27,269 nt of DNA from Anaerolineales bacterium. Lineage in GTDB: Bacteria; Chloroflexota; Anaerolineae; Anaerolineales; JABWBV01. The notes under the pieces were generated by a model. The model had not been told where the DNA came from, searched no databases, and was given only the letters and a program-made list of their open reading frames with translations. Both the position numbers and the translations under genes were made by a program. Shown here piece by piece: positions 7,686 to 14,882 of this stretch. The stretch is taken from assembly GCA_027019845.1 (NCBI GenBank), contig JALUWE010000513.1:1-27269 (forward strand), given 5' to 3'. The stretch's first letter is position 1, and every line of letters begins with the position of its first letter.

Positions 7686-7888
7686 AGATCGTTTGACGTT
7701 GGAAAGAGTGCTTCTCCAAGTATCCGTAAGTATAAGAACTCTACTCTGGATTGACCAGCGCAGTTTGGCGGGGAAATAAATAAGCAATTTTGCCTACCTT
7801 CTGCCCCGCCAGATAGCGCATGACAAAAACTCCCCTCAGGGGTATCATTGTACCAGAATACCAGGTTCTCCTCTTGGAATTCTCCTCG
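7686..7888. other. Divergent upstream region, no gene seen
   Basis: This stretch lies upstream of the minus-strand 127-aa gene. It holds a CCCCT-C-AGGGG palindrome (listed separately) and a GGCGGGG (7767-7773)/CCCCGCC (7804-7810) inverted pair separated by 30 bases. No coding frame with a credible start is present. Open frames crossing it are short and continue into tandem repeats. Confidence 0.4.
7829..7845. promoter_or_regulatory. GC-rich palindrome resembling a CsoR/RcnR-type operator
   Basis: The sequence ACTCCCCTCAGGGGTAT has a perfect CCCCT/AGGGG inverted core of 5+1+5 bases with T/A-rich outer edges. CsoR and RcnR family copper/nickel repressors bind G/C-tract palindromes of this general look. 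It lies 144 bases upstream of the 127-aa Cys-rich gene that heads the copper run. No CsoR gene is in the window, so the assignment is tentative. Confidence 0.25.
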
Positions 7889-7928
7889 AAAACCTCAGCC
7901 GGACATGCACATGTCCGGCTGAGGTTTT
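7889..7928. terminator. Strong bidirectional hairpin terminator
   Basis: Perfect 18-bp stem: AAAACCTCAGCCGGACAT at 7889-7906 pairs with 7911-7928 around a 4-base loop GCAC. It has A-tracts before and T-tracts after, so it can act as an intrinsic terminator on both strands. No gene end lies immediately beside it on either strand. It may instead insulate the copper operon from the regulator region, or belong to a repeat. Confidence 0.7.
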
Positions 7929-7951
7929 TAATCCGGGCCTGCCATTCTGAG

Positions 7952-8058
7952 GGAGCGCAGCGACCGAAGAATCCGGAGCGCAGCGACCGAAGAATCCGGA
8001 GCGCAGCGACCGAAGAATCCGGAGCGCAGCGACCGAAGAATCCGGAGCGCAGCGACCG
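7952..8058. repeat. 23-bp tandem repeat, four full units plus a partial fifth
   Basis: Four exact copies of a 23-bp unit start at 7952, 7975, 7998 and 8021. The unit begins GGAGCGCAGCGACCG and ends AAGAATCC. A fifth copy at 8044-8058 stops after its first 15 bases. There are no spacers, so this is not a CRISPR array. The truncated last unit runs straight into a 30-bp perfect palindrome. Related GAGCGAAGCGAAGAATC-like units are scattered in many environmental genomes as intergenic repeats. Confidence 0.9.
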
Positions 8059-8086
8059 TCGGGGCGACCGGCCGGTCGCCCCGACG
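8057..8086. repeat. 30-bp perfect palindrome
   Basis: All 15 base pairs match around the centre at 8071/8072 (core GGGGCGACCGGCCGGTCGCC). With no loop it would act as a DNA palindrome (dimeric protein site or cruciform) rather than a typical RNA hairpin. It directly ends the 23-bp tandem array. No T-run follows, so it is not an intrinsic terminator. Confidence 0.85.
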
Positions 8087-8245
8087 CGCCGAATAACCGT
8101 CCCCCGTCCCCGGTCATCCGTCACCCCTCCCGGGTCCCCGGTCGAATGACACAAGCAACACAGGCATGAACTGAGCCGAAGGCGAAGTGACTAAGGGTAT
8201 CCGTCAGGTGTGGTAGGATTCGGAAACAACGGAAAAGAAAAGAAG

Positions 8246-8896
8246 ATGAACACACCCCGTGAGAAGGCGGCCAGGATATGGCTTATCAGCCCCTTCGTTT
8301 TGCTCAATCAGGCGCTCGCTTCCTTATTAAAGGACACGCCGGGGCTGGCCTGCGCCGGGCACTCTCTCCCCTCCCAGGAGGCGACTGTTGCCGAGGCCCG
8401 GCCTGACCTGATCCTGCTGGCCTTGCCCGACCCCGCGGACTTGACTCTGTTTCACACACTTTCCCAGCAGCATCCCACCATGCGCTTTGTGTTGTTTTCC
8501 TGGAGGTGGTCAACCACACAGGCCATGTCCGCGTTACAAGCCGGCGCGCTCGGCTGCCTTTCGGCGGACTTGCACGCGGATGAGCTGGCCGCGGCACTGC
8601 GCCAGGCCGCGCGCGGGGAGGTCACCCTCCCGACAGAATTGCAAACAGCCATCATTCTGGAGATGGCGCGCGGGGCGCCCCGCGCGGCTCAGCCCGCACC
8701 GCGGCTCTCGCAACGCGAGCAAGAAGTGCTGGCCCTGGTCGCCGAGGGCCTGAGCAACAAACAGATCGCCCAACGTCTCTACCTCAGCGTGCGCACTGTT
8801 GAGAACCACCTGCGCCGCATCTACCAGAAATTGGGGGTGCGCTCACGCACCGAAGCCGCGGTGTTGATGCTGCGAGACACCCCGCCCCCGCGTTGA
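8246..8896 (+). CDS. LuxR/NarL-type regulator with degenerate receiver domain
   Basis: DNA-binding transcription regulator, 216 aa. The C-terminal helix-turn-helix (about 152-212) is typical: LSQREQEVLALVAEGLSNKQ, then IAQRLYLSVRTVENHLRRIY. The N-terminal part (about 10-125) has the length and secondary-structure pattern of a response-regulator receiver but lacks its chemistry. The first-strand acidic pair is replaced by Ser-Pro (IWLISPF, 11-17), the phospho-acceptor position in PDLILLALP is Ala59, and the conserved Lys near GALGCLSAD is Ala. It therefore probably works without phosphorylation. The ATG at 8246 is preferred over an upstream GTG at 8210; the ribosome binding site is weak (GGAAAAG/AGAAG). 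A terminator follows directly. It may control the downstream exporter operon, by proximity only. Confidence 0.88.
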   Translation: MNTPREKAARIWLISPFVLLNQALASLLKDTPGLACAGHSLPSQEATVAEARPDLILLALPDPADLTLFHTLSQQHPTMRFVLFSWRWSTTQAMSALQAGALGCLSADLHADELAAALRQAARGEVTLPTELQTAIILEMARGAPRAAQPAPRLSQREQEVLALVAEGLSNKQIAQRLYLSVRTVENHLRRIYQKLGVRSRTEAAVLMLRDTPPPR

Positions 8897-8910
8897 CACG
8901 CACCACCCGG

Positions 8911-8944
8911 AACCCGGCAGGCCTCCCAAAACCTGCCGGGTTTT
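8911..8944 (+). terminator. Intrinsic terminator after the LuxR-type gene
   Basis: An 11-bp stem (AACCCGGCAGG at 8911-8921 with 8932-8942), a 10-base loop and a short TTTT tract. It lies 15 bases after the regulator's stop codon. Confidence 0.85.
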
Positions 8945-9025
8945 CGCGTTAGGTGGAATCACCTAACACCCAACAAGTGATTTTACGCTTTTGCCTCTCC
9001 CCCCTTTCTGCTACACTGAATATCA

Positions 9026-9061
9026 GGAGTAGGGAGTAGGGAGTAGGGAAGTAGGGAGTAG
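9026..9061. repeat. Heptanucleotide repeat (GGAGTAG)n
   Basis: Five consecutive units of GGAGTAG (9026-9032, 9033-9039, 9040-9046, an 8-base variant GGAAGTAG at 9047-9054, and 9055-9061). Non-coding. It belongs with the other heptamer tracts at 9120-9175 and 14728-14814. Confidence 0.9.
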
Positions 9062-9119
9062 AAAAGCCCCTTCCTTCCGTGTTTTCTGGTTGTCTGCATA
9101 CCATTGGAACACTGCCCGC

Positions 9120-9175
9120 ACTGACCACTGACCACTGACCACTGAATACTGAACACTGAACACTGAACACTGAAC
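9120..9175. repeat. Heptanucleotide repeat (ACTGACC)3-ACTGAAT-(ACTGAAC)4
   Basis: Eight perfect consecutive 7-base units, switching from ACTGACC to ACTGAAC through one intermediate unit. It ends five bases before the start codon at 9181 and so occupies the place where a ribosome binding site is expected. Cyanobacteria have similar short tandemly repeated heptamers (STRR). Confidence 0.9.
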
Positions 9176-9180
9176 ACCCA

Positions 9181-9798
9181 ATGACCACCCTCACCACCAC
9201 CCGCCTGGCTATCCTCCGCACCATGGGCGCGCTGCACTCAGAGCCTCTGCAATACGACCTCGACAGTCTGCGCACTCTGGTCGTTCACCTGGCCCCCGAT
9301 TTGCTCTGCGCCGACATCACCCGCCAGGCGTGGGAAAGCGGCCAACTGTCCAACGCGCCGTTGGAGCTGCGCCAGGCACTGCTACCCGCCATCGCCCAGA
9401 CCGATACGGTGCTGGTACCCGTCGCTCCCACCGAGCAGCAGTTCGACGATTACAAAGCCCCACCGGGTTTTCGCACCTGGCTGGCACAACGTTTCGACCG
9501 CCTGTTGCGCTGGGGCCAGCGCAAAGCCAACCGCCCCGAAGCCATCCACGGCATGGCCTTCGAGACCTTCTGCCACACGGTCTGCGCGCTGGAGGAAATG
9601 ACCTGGCGCGCTGCGGACCGCGCCGCGTACCAGGCGCGCACCGCAGCCCTGGCCGAGAACATCCTGGCCGCCATCCGCCGCGACCCCGGCGGGCGGGTGC
9701 TGGTCGTGATCCGCTGCCAGTGGCACCACACCCTCGAACCGTTATTAAAAAAACAAGCCGGAAACTGGCTGCAAATCGTAGACTACCGGGAACTGTGA
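9181..9798 (+). CDS. Hypothetical protein (205 aa), possible TraB/ChaN-like fold
   Basis: Not firmly recognised. The opening (AILRTMGALHSEPLQYDLDS then LRTLVVHLAPDLLCADITRQ) reads like proteins that begin with a short strand plus His and continue with PDLLCxxI, a layout seen in TraB/ChaN-type putative proteases or haem-binding proteins. A second conserved-looking end is GGRVLVVIRCQWHHTLEPLL (176-195). No signal peptide is seen. The ATG at 9181 has no ribosome binding site because a heptamer repeat precedes it, so translation may be leaderless or the true start may be internal (for example Met15). It lies 15 bases before the methyltransferase gene and probably belongs to the same transcript. 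Confidence 0.6.
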   Translation: MTTLTTTRLAILRTMGALHSEPLQYDLDSLRTLVVHLAPDLLCADITRQAWESGQLSNAPLELRQALLPAIAQTDTVLVPVAPTEQQFDDYKAPPGFRTWLAQRFDRLLRWGQRKANRPEAIHGMAFETFCHTVCALEEMTWRAADRAAYQARTAALAENILAAIRRDPGGRVLVVIRCQWHHTLEPLLKKQAGNWLQIVDYREL

Positions 9799-9813
9799 AA
9801 GGAAAGAACCACC

Positions 9814-10440
9814 ATGAGCGAAAACCCCTCCCGCTGGTACGACCGCATCGCCTTCCTATACGACCCCTTCATCCTGGGCGCGTACAACCGCGCCCGCAAG
9901 GCCGCCGCGCAGCACCTGCAACTCGCACCCGGCCAGCGCGTGCTCGACCTGGCCTGTGGCACCGGCGAAAACTTCCGCTACCTGCTGCCACACATCGGCC
10001 CCTCCGGCCTGCTGGTCGGCGCGGACTACTCCCGGGGGATGCTGGCACAGGCGCAGCGCAAAGTCTCCCGCGCCGGCTGGAACAACGTCTACCTGCTGCA
10101 CACCGACGCCCAGACCATCACCCTGCAAGAGATCAGCACAGCCACCGGCCTGCCCGCCCAACCCTTCGACCGCGTACTGATCACCCTGGGTCTGACCGTC
10201 ATCCCAGACTGGCAGACCGCGTTCGAGCGCGCCTGGGAGATGCTCAAACCCGGCGGGCGCATGGCCCTGATGGACTGGTACGTCCCCAAACGCACCTGGT
10301 GGACGCCCCTTGTGGACACCATCGCCGCCAGCGACATCACCCGCCGGTGGTGGGAGCCGCTGGAAGCGCGGGCGCAGGACTTCCAACGCCAGCGGTTCTT
10401 CCCCGGCACAGTGTATGTAGCTTCAGGAACGAAAACATGA
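9814..10440 (+). CDS. SAM-dependent class I methyltransferase (UbiE-like)
   Basis: Soluble methyltransferase of 208 aa. Motif I is VLDLACGTGENF (43-54), the acidic end of the second strand is in LLVGADYSRGML (about 66-77), and the strand IV/V region includes FDRVLITLGLTVIPDW. This arrangement is that of UbiE/COQ5 and small-molecule methyltransferases; the substrate is unknown. GAAAGGAAAG lies 10-18 bases before the ATG. The stop overlaps the next start as ATGA (10437-10440), so it is translationally coupled to the ABC ATPase. That coupling suggests it modifies either the exported compound or a lipid linked to the exporter. Confidence 0.88.
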   Translation: MSENPSRWYDRIAFLYDPFILGAYNRARKAAAQHLQLAPGQRVLDLACGTGENFRYLLPHIGPSGLLVGADYSRGMLAQAQRKVSRAGWNNVYLLHTDAQTITLQEISTATGLPAQPFDRVLITLGLTVIPDWQTAFERAWEMLKPGGRMALMDWYVPKRTWWTPLVDTIAASDITRRWWEPLEARAQDFQRQRFFPGTVYVASGTKT

Positions 10441-12440
10441 ACACCCCCATCATTCTCGCTAACAATCTCTCCAAAACCTATGGCCGCGGGGCAAAAGCCG
10501 TCGAAGCCGTGCGCGGCATCGACCTGCAGGTAGAAAAAGGCCAGATTTTCGGCCTGGTCGGGCCGGACGGGGCCGGCAAGACCACCACCATCCAGATGCT
10601 GTGCGGCATCCTGACCCCCAGCGGGGGCGCGGCCTCGGTCGCCGGGGTGGACGTGCTCCGCGACGCCGACGCCCTCGGCGGGCTGATCGGCTACATGTCC
10701 GAGGGCTTCACCCTGTACGGCGATCTCTCGGTAGAAGAAAACATCGACTTCTTCGCCCGGCTGTACAACGTCCCGCCTGACACCGCCACGCAACGCAAGG
10801 AAAGGTTGCTGCGCTTCGCACGCATGGAACATGCCCGCCAGCGCCGCGCCAAATACCTTTCCGGCGGCATGAAAAAGAAACTCGCCCTGGCCTGCACCCT
10901 GATCTACCGCCCGCAGGTGCTCTTCCTGGACGAACCCACCACCGGCGTAGACCCGGTATCCCGCCAGGATTTCTGGAAAATCCTGTACGAATTTCTGGCC
11001 GAGGGGATCACCATCTTCGTCAGCACGCCCTACATGGACGAGGCCGAACGCTGCCATCGCGTCGCGCTGCTGCGCCGCGGGCAGATCATCGCGGACGACG
11101 CCCCCGCGGCCCTCAAGAAGACACTCCGCGGGGTGGCGGTCGAAATGATCTCCCACCCGCAAACGCGCGCGGTCGCCACCCTGCGCCAGATGCCCGGCGT
11201 CACCCAGGTACAGGTGTTCGGCCAACGGCTGCACCTGTTGCTGCGCGACGGAAAAGACCGCGCCGCCACCCTGCCCGCCCAACTGGAAAGCCTGGGGGTG
11301 CAGGTGGCGGATTTTCGCACCGCCGTCCCCAGCCTGGAAGACGTGTTCATCGCGCGCATCGAGGAATTGCGCGCCCTCGACGCGCCGCGGCGACCCCCGG
11401 TACCCCTGCCGGAAAACGGCGGCAACACGCCCGGCCAACTCCAGACAGGGGAAGTCTCCCAAAACGAAATCGCCGTCCAAACCCAGGGACTGACGCGGCG
11501 TTTCGGCGACTTCACCGCGGTAGACCGCCTGACGTTCAAGGTGCGCAAGGGCGAAATCTTCGGCTTTTTGGGCCCCAACGGCTCCGGCAAGACCACCACC
11601 ATCCGCATGTTGTGCGGACTGCTGCCTCCCACGGAGGGCAGCGCGGTGGTCAACGGCTTCGACATCGCGCGGCAGCGCGTCGCCATGAAGCCCTCCATCG
11701 GCTACATGTCCCAAAAATTTTCGCTCTACAACGACCTGACCGTGGACGAGAACATCCGCTTCTACGGCGACGTGTACGGCCTCTCGCCAACGCGGCTGGC
11801 CGAACGCCGCGCCTGGGTGCTGGAGATGGCCGGGCTGACCGGCAAGGAGCACCTGCTCACCCGCGACCTCTCCGGCGGGTGGAAACAGCGTCTGGCCCTG
11901 GGCTGCGCCATCCTGCACGAGCCGGAAGTGCTCTTTTTGGACGAGCCGACCAGTGGAGTCGATCCGGTCTCCCGCCGCGAGTTCTGGGACCTGATCTTCG
12001 CCCTCTCCGTCCAGGGCGTGACCATCTTCATCACCACCCACTACATGGACGAGGCCGAGCACTGCCATAGCCTGGGTTTGCTCTACCAGGGGCGGCTGAT
12101 CGCCCGCGGGGGGCCGGAACAATTGCGCAAGAACATGAAGCTGGGCTGCCTGATCGAAATTCCGGTGCGCGACCCCCTGGCCGCGCTGGCCGCGCTCGAA
12201 GGGCTGCCCGAGATCATCCAATCCAGCATCTTCGGCGACAAGTTGCACGCCCTGGTTTGGGAGGCCGATCCCGGTATGGAGGCTATCGAGCGCGCCCTGG
12301 CCCGCTACAGCTCTTCGGCAGGCTCAGGGCGCAGCCTGACCACCGGCCCAGCGCGGCCCGTGCCCATCTCACTCGAAGACTTGTTCACCCTTTTCATCGA
12401 AATGTATGAAAAAGGGCAGGCTGTGAAGAACGGAGCGTAA
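10437..12440 (+). CDS. ybhF: ABC exporter ATPase with two nucleotide-binding domains (YbhF-like)
   Basis: Cytoplasmic ATPase of an ABC-2 type exporter, 667 aa with both NBDs in one chain. NBD1: Walker A GPDGAGKTTT (42-51), signature LSGGMKKKL (141-149), Walker B VLFLDEP (161-167). NBD2: Walker A GPNGSGKTTT (379-388), signature LSGGWKQRL (478-486), Walker B VLFLDEP (498-504), switch His in TTHYMDEAE (H535). In NBD1 the switch His is replaced (STPYMDEAE, P198), so that site is probably less active; the same GPDGAGKTT and STxYMDEAE features occur in YbhF. The frame remains open far upstream, but only over other genes; the coupled ATG at 10437 is the start. With the two permeases and the HlyD protein downstream it gives the complete YbhG-F-S-R set, a drug/cation or small-molecule exporter. 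Confidence 0.92.
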   Translation: MNTPIILANNLSKTYGRGAKAVEAVRGIDLQVEKGQIFGLVGPDGAGKTTTIQMLCGILTPSGGAASVAGVDVLRDADALGGLIGYMSEGFTLYGDLSVEENIDFFARLYNVPPDTATQRKERLLRFARMEHARQRRAKYLSGGMKKKLALACTLIYRPQVLFLDEPTTGVDPVSRQDFWKILYEFLAEGITIFVSTPYMDEAERCHRVALLRRGQIIADDAPAALKKTLRGVAVEMISHPQTRAVATLRQMPGVTQVQVFGQRLHLLLRDGKDRAATLPAQLESLGVQVADFRTAVPSLEDVFIARIEELRALDAPRRPPVPLPENGGNTPGQLQTGEVSQNEIAVQTQGLTRRFGDFTAVDRLTFKVRKGEIFGFLGPNGSGKTTTIRMLCGLLPPTEGSAVVNGFDIARQRVAMKPSIGYMSQKFSLYNDLTVDENIRFYGDVYGLSPTRLAERRAWVLEMAGLTGKEHLLTRDLSGGWKQRLALGCAILHEPEVLFLDEPTSGVDPVSRREFWDLIFALSVQGVTIFITTHYMDEAEHCHSLGLLYQGRLIARGGPEQLRKNMKLGCLIEIPVRDPLAALAALEGLPEIIQSSIFGDKLHALVWEADPGMEAIERALARYSSSAGSGRSLTTGPARPVPISLEDLFTLFIEMYEKGQAVKNGA

Positions 12441-12444
12441 TGTT

Positions 12445-13581
12445 ATGAACAGCATCCTTCCCATCATCCAAAAAGAAGTGCGTGAAATCTGGCGCGACCC
12501 CTACACCCTGGGCATTGCGCTGTTCCTGCCCCTGATCCTGCTGCTCCTGTTCGCCTATTCGCTCAATCTGGATGTGGAGAACATCCCGCTGGCGGTGGTA
12601 GACCAGGACAACAGCGCGGAGAGCCGCGCCTACATCGACGTACTGCTGAACACCGGCAAGTTCGACCTCAAATATCGCCCCGCCACTCCCCAGGAGGCCG
12701 AACGCCTGCTCGATCAGGGCCGGGCGCAGGTGGCGGTGCTGATCCCGGCAGGCTTCTCGCGAACCCTGCTGGCCGGAGAAACCGCGGAAGTGCAAACGCT
12801 GGTGGACGGCACGTTCCCCTCCTCTGCCCGTGTGGTGCAGGGCCATGTGGAGACGGTCAACGAGGTGTTCACCGCGCAATTGCTGGAAGAGCACTTTTCG
12901 GAACTGGGGGTTGGCGGCGGGGGATTGTTGAAACCCGCGGTGCTGCCGGTGCCGCGCGTGCGCTACAACCCCTCCCTCAAGAGCGCAAACCTGATCGTCC
13001 CGGGGCTGATCGGCGTGATCCTGATGGCCTTCCCGCCCCTGCTCTCTGCGCTCTCCATCGTGCGAGAGAAGGAACACGGATCGATCCAGCAAATTTTCGT
13101 CTCTCCCATTCGCCCGGCGGCTTTCATCATCGGAAAGCTGGCGCCCTACGTGGTGATCGCCTACATCGAGTTGCTGCTGGTGCTGGCCGCGGCGCGCTAT
13201 TGGTTCCAGACACCGCTGGCCGGGAACATCTGGCTCTTCCTGCTGGCCTCCGTGCCTTACGTGATCAGCACGGTGGCGGTGGGGTTGCTGGTCAGCACCA
13301 TCACCAAAACGCAACTGACCGCCATGCTGCTGGCCGTGGTGATCACCTTCATGCCCTCGTTCCTATTCTCGGGCTTTTTGTTCCCTCTGTTCACCATGCC
13401 AACGGCCTTACAGTGGTATTCGTACCTGTTCCCGGCCCGCTACTTCATCAAGATCACCTACGACGTGTACCTCAAAGGGGTGGGGTTGGAGGTCTGGTCA
13501 GGGCAGTTGCTCATCCTTTCCGTATACACCGCCGCGCTGGTGGCGCTGGCCGCGGTGCGCTTCAAGAAAAAGGTAGGCTAA
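12445..13581 (+). CDS. ABC-2 type exporter permease, first (YbhS-like)
   Basis: Inner-membrane subunit of the exporter, 378 aa. One N-terminal helix (about 22-42) is followed by a large extracytoplasmic domain (about 43-175) and five C-terminal helices. The conserved cytoplasmic segment before the second helix pair, SIVREKEHGSIQQIFVSPI, is typical of ABC-2 permeases and contacts the ATPase. GGAG precedes the ATG by 10 bases and the gene starts 4 bases after the ATPase stop. It is clearly paralogous to the next gene: the stretches following helix 1 match as DVENIPLAVVDQD and DVKNMPSVIYDGD. Position and length match YbhS of the YbhFSR system. Confidence 0.93.
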   Translation: MNSILPIIQKEVREIWRDPYTLGIALFLPLILLLLFAYSLNLDVENIPLAVVDQDNSAESRAYIDVLLNTGKFDLKYRPATPQEAERLLDQGRAQVAVLIPAGFSRTLLAGETAEVQTLVDGTFPSSARVVQGHVETVNEVFTAQLLEEHFSELGVGGGGLLKPAVLPVPRVRYNPSLKSANLIVPGLIGVILMAFPPLLSALSIVREKEHGSIQQIFVSPIRPAAFIIGKLAPYVVIAYIELLLVLAAARYWFQTPLAGNIWLFLLASVPYVISTVAVGLLVSTITKTQLTAMLLAVVITFMPSFLFSGFLFPLFTMPTALQWYSYLFPARYFIKITYDVYLKGVGLEVWSGQLLILSVYTAALVALAAVRFKKKVG

Positions 13582-13582
13582 G

Positions 13583-14719
13583 ATGAACACTCGTCGTCTT
13601 TTCGGGCTGATGCGCAAAGAGTTCATCCAATTCTTTCGTGACAAGGCCCTGGTCATCCTGATTTTGTACACCTTTCTGGAAATCGCTTTGTGCGGTTGGG
13701 CTTTGACCCTGGACGTCAAGAACATGCCGTCTGTGATTTACGACGGCGACCGCTCCCCCGAAAGCCGCGCGCTTTTGCAGGCCTTCAGCCGCCTGGACAA
13801 CTTCGATCTGGTCGCCTATCTGGAAGACCCGGCGGAGATCGACGCCTTGATGGACAGCGGCGAGGTGCAGGTGGCCTTCGTCATTCCCGCGGGCTTCAGC
13901 AGCGCGTTGACCCGTGGCGAGACCGCAGAAGTGCAACTGTTGGTGGACGGCTCCAACAGCGCGATTGCCGGGCAGGCTTTGACCATCGTGGGCGGTCTGC
14001 TGCGCGAGTATAACCGCGAGATCACCCTGACGAGAGTGGCGCGCAGCGGGTTGGGAGCGCACAACTTTTTGCCGCAAGTGCGTAATCTGGTGCGGGTTTG
14101 GTACATGCCACAGCTCAAATACGTCCACTTCGTGATGCTGACCATGCTGACCATTTCGGTGTTGCTGCTGGGGGTGATCATCCCCGCGGCCGGAATCGTG
14201 CGCGAAAAGGAAGCCGGAACGTTCGAGCAACTGATGATCACACCCATCACCGGCGGCGAACTGATCGTCGCCAAGATCGTGCCCATGCTGCTGGTCAAGC
14301 TGGTGGGGTTGAGCCTGGGGGTGGTCATGTCGTTGTGGTTGTTCGGCGTCCCCCTGCGCGGCAGTGTGGGGTTGTTCTACGGTATCTCGGTGCTCATGTT
14401 CTTGAGCAGCAGCGGCATTGGCGTGCTGATGGGCGTTTTTGCACAAAACATGAAACAAACCCTGATGATGGCCTTCTTCATCCTGTTTCCGATTGCGTTC
14501 CTCTCCGGCACCATGGTGCCGATCAGCAACATGCCGCTGGTTTTGCAATGGATGACCTTCCTCAGCCCGCTGCGCTATTACGTAGAGGCCACGTTAGGGA
14601 TTTTCTTGAAAGGCGTCGGCATCGGCATCCTGTGGCCCCAAACCCTGGCGCTGACCGTCTACGGCCTGGTGCTGCTCATTTACGGCGCGTTCCGCTTCCG
14701 CAGCAATCTTGTGCAGTGA
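13583..14719 (+). CDS. ABC-2 type exporter permease, second (YbhR-like)
   Basis: Second membrane subunit, 378 aa, begins one base after the previous stop. It has the same topology: helix at about 22-42, extracytoplasmic domain to about 170, then five helices. The conserved ABC-2 segment is GIVREKEAGTFEQLMITPI. The two permeases presumably form a heterodimer with the two-NBD ATPase. Length and order match YbhR. The gene is followed by a 163-base gap filled with heptamer repeats and a dispersed repeat before the HlyD gene. Confidence 0.93.
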   Translation: MNTRRLFGLMRKEFIQFFRDKALVILILYTFLEIALCGWALTLDVKNMPSVIYDGDRSPESRALLQAFSRLDNFDLVAYLEDPAEIDALMDSGEVQVAFVIPAGFSSALTRGETAEVQLLVDGSNSAIAGQALTIVGGLLREYNREITLTRVARSGLGAHNFLPQVRNLVRVWYMPQLKYVHFVMLTMLTISVLLLGVIIPAAGIVREKEAGTFEQLMITPITGGELIVAKIVPMLLVKLVGLSLGVVMSLWLFGVPLRGSVGLFYGISVLMFLSSSGIGVLMGVFAQNMKQTLMMAFFILFPIAFLSGTMVPISNMPLVLQWMTFLSPLRYYVEATLGIFLKGVGIGILWPQTLALTVYGLVLLIYGAFRFRSNLVQ

Positions 14720-14727
14720 TGGAGGGT

Positions 14728-14814
14728 GGGTATTGGGTATTGCATCCTGAGCGGAAGGCGAGCGGAGCGAGCCTGTAGTCGAAGGATGGATATTGGATAT
14801 TGGAATTGGATATT
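14728..14814. repeat. Heptamer repeats (GGGTATT/GGATATT) bracketing a dispersed inverted repeat
   Basis: Two GGGTATT units (14728-14741) and three GGATATT units with one 6-base variant (14788-14814) flank a 46-base segment bounded by CATCCT (14743-14748) and AGGATG (14783-14788). The interior holds the GAGCGGAGCGAGCCTGTAGTC wording common to dispersed bacterial intergenic repeats. This fills the gap between the second permease and the HlyD gene and could affect their coupling. Confidence 0.8.
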
Positions 14815-14882
14815 GGGTAGCGGCATCCGCCTCTTTTCCCAACTCGAAACTTAAACTCGAAACTCCCCCGGAGGAAACTACC

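Noticed and set aside
7952..8058. CRISPR array
   Set aside because: The repeats are directly adjacent with no spacers, and no cas gene is nearby.
7741..8154. Possible protein with RSLRSGFFGRCAPDSS-like repeats on the minus strand
   Set aside because: The repeats are simply the translation of the 23-bp DNA array; the start is not credible and no ribosome binding site is seen.
9330..10436. Upstream extension of the ABC ATPase frame
   Set aside because: The frame is open by chance over the hypothetical and methyltransferase genes. ABC similarity begins at the coupled ATG 10437.
10089..12248. Long open frame (719 codons) on the minus strand opposite the ABC ATPase
   Set aside because: Shadow of the ybhF-like gene; no family features, and it overlaps intact Walker and signature motifs on the plus strand.
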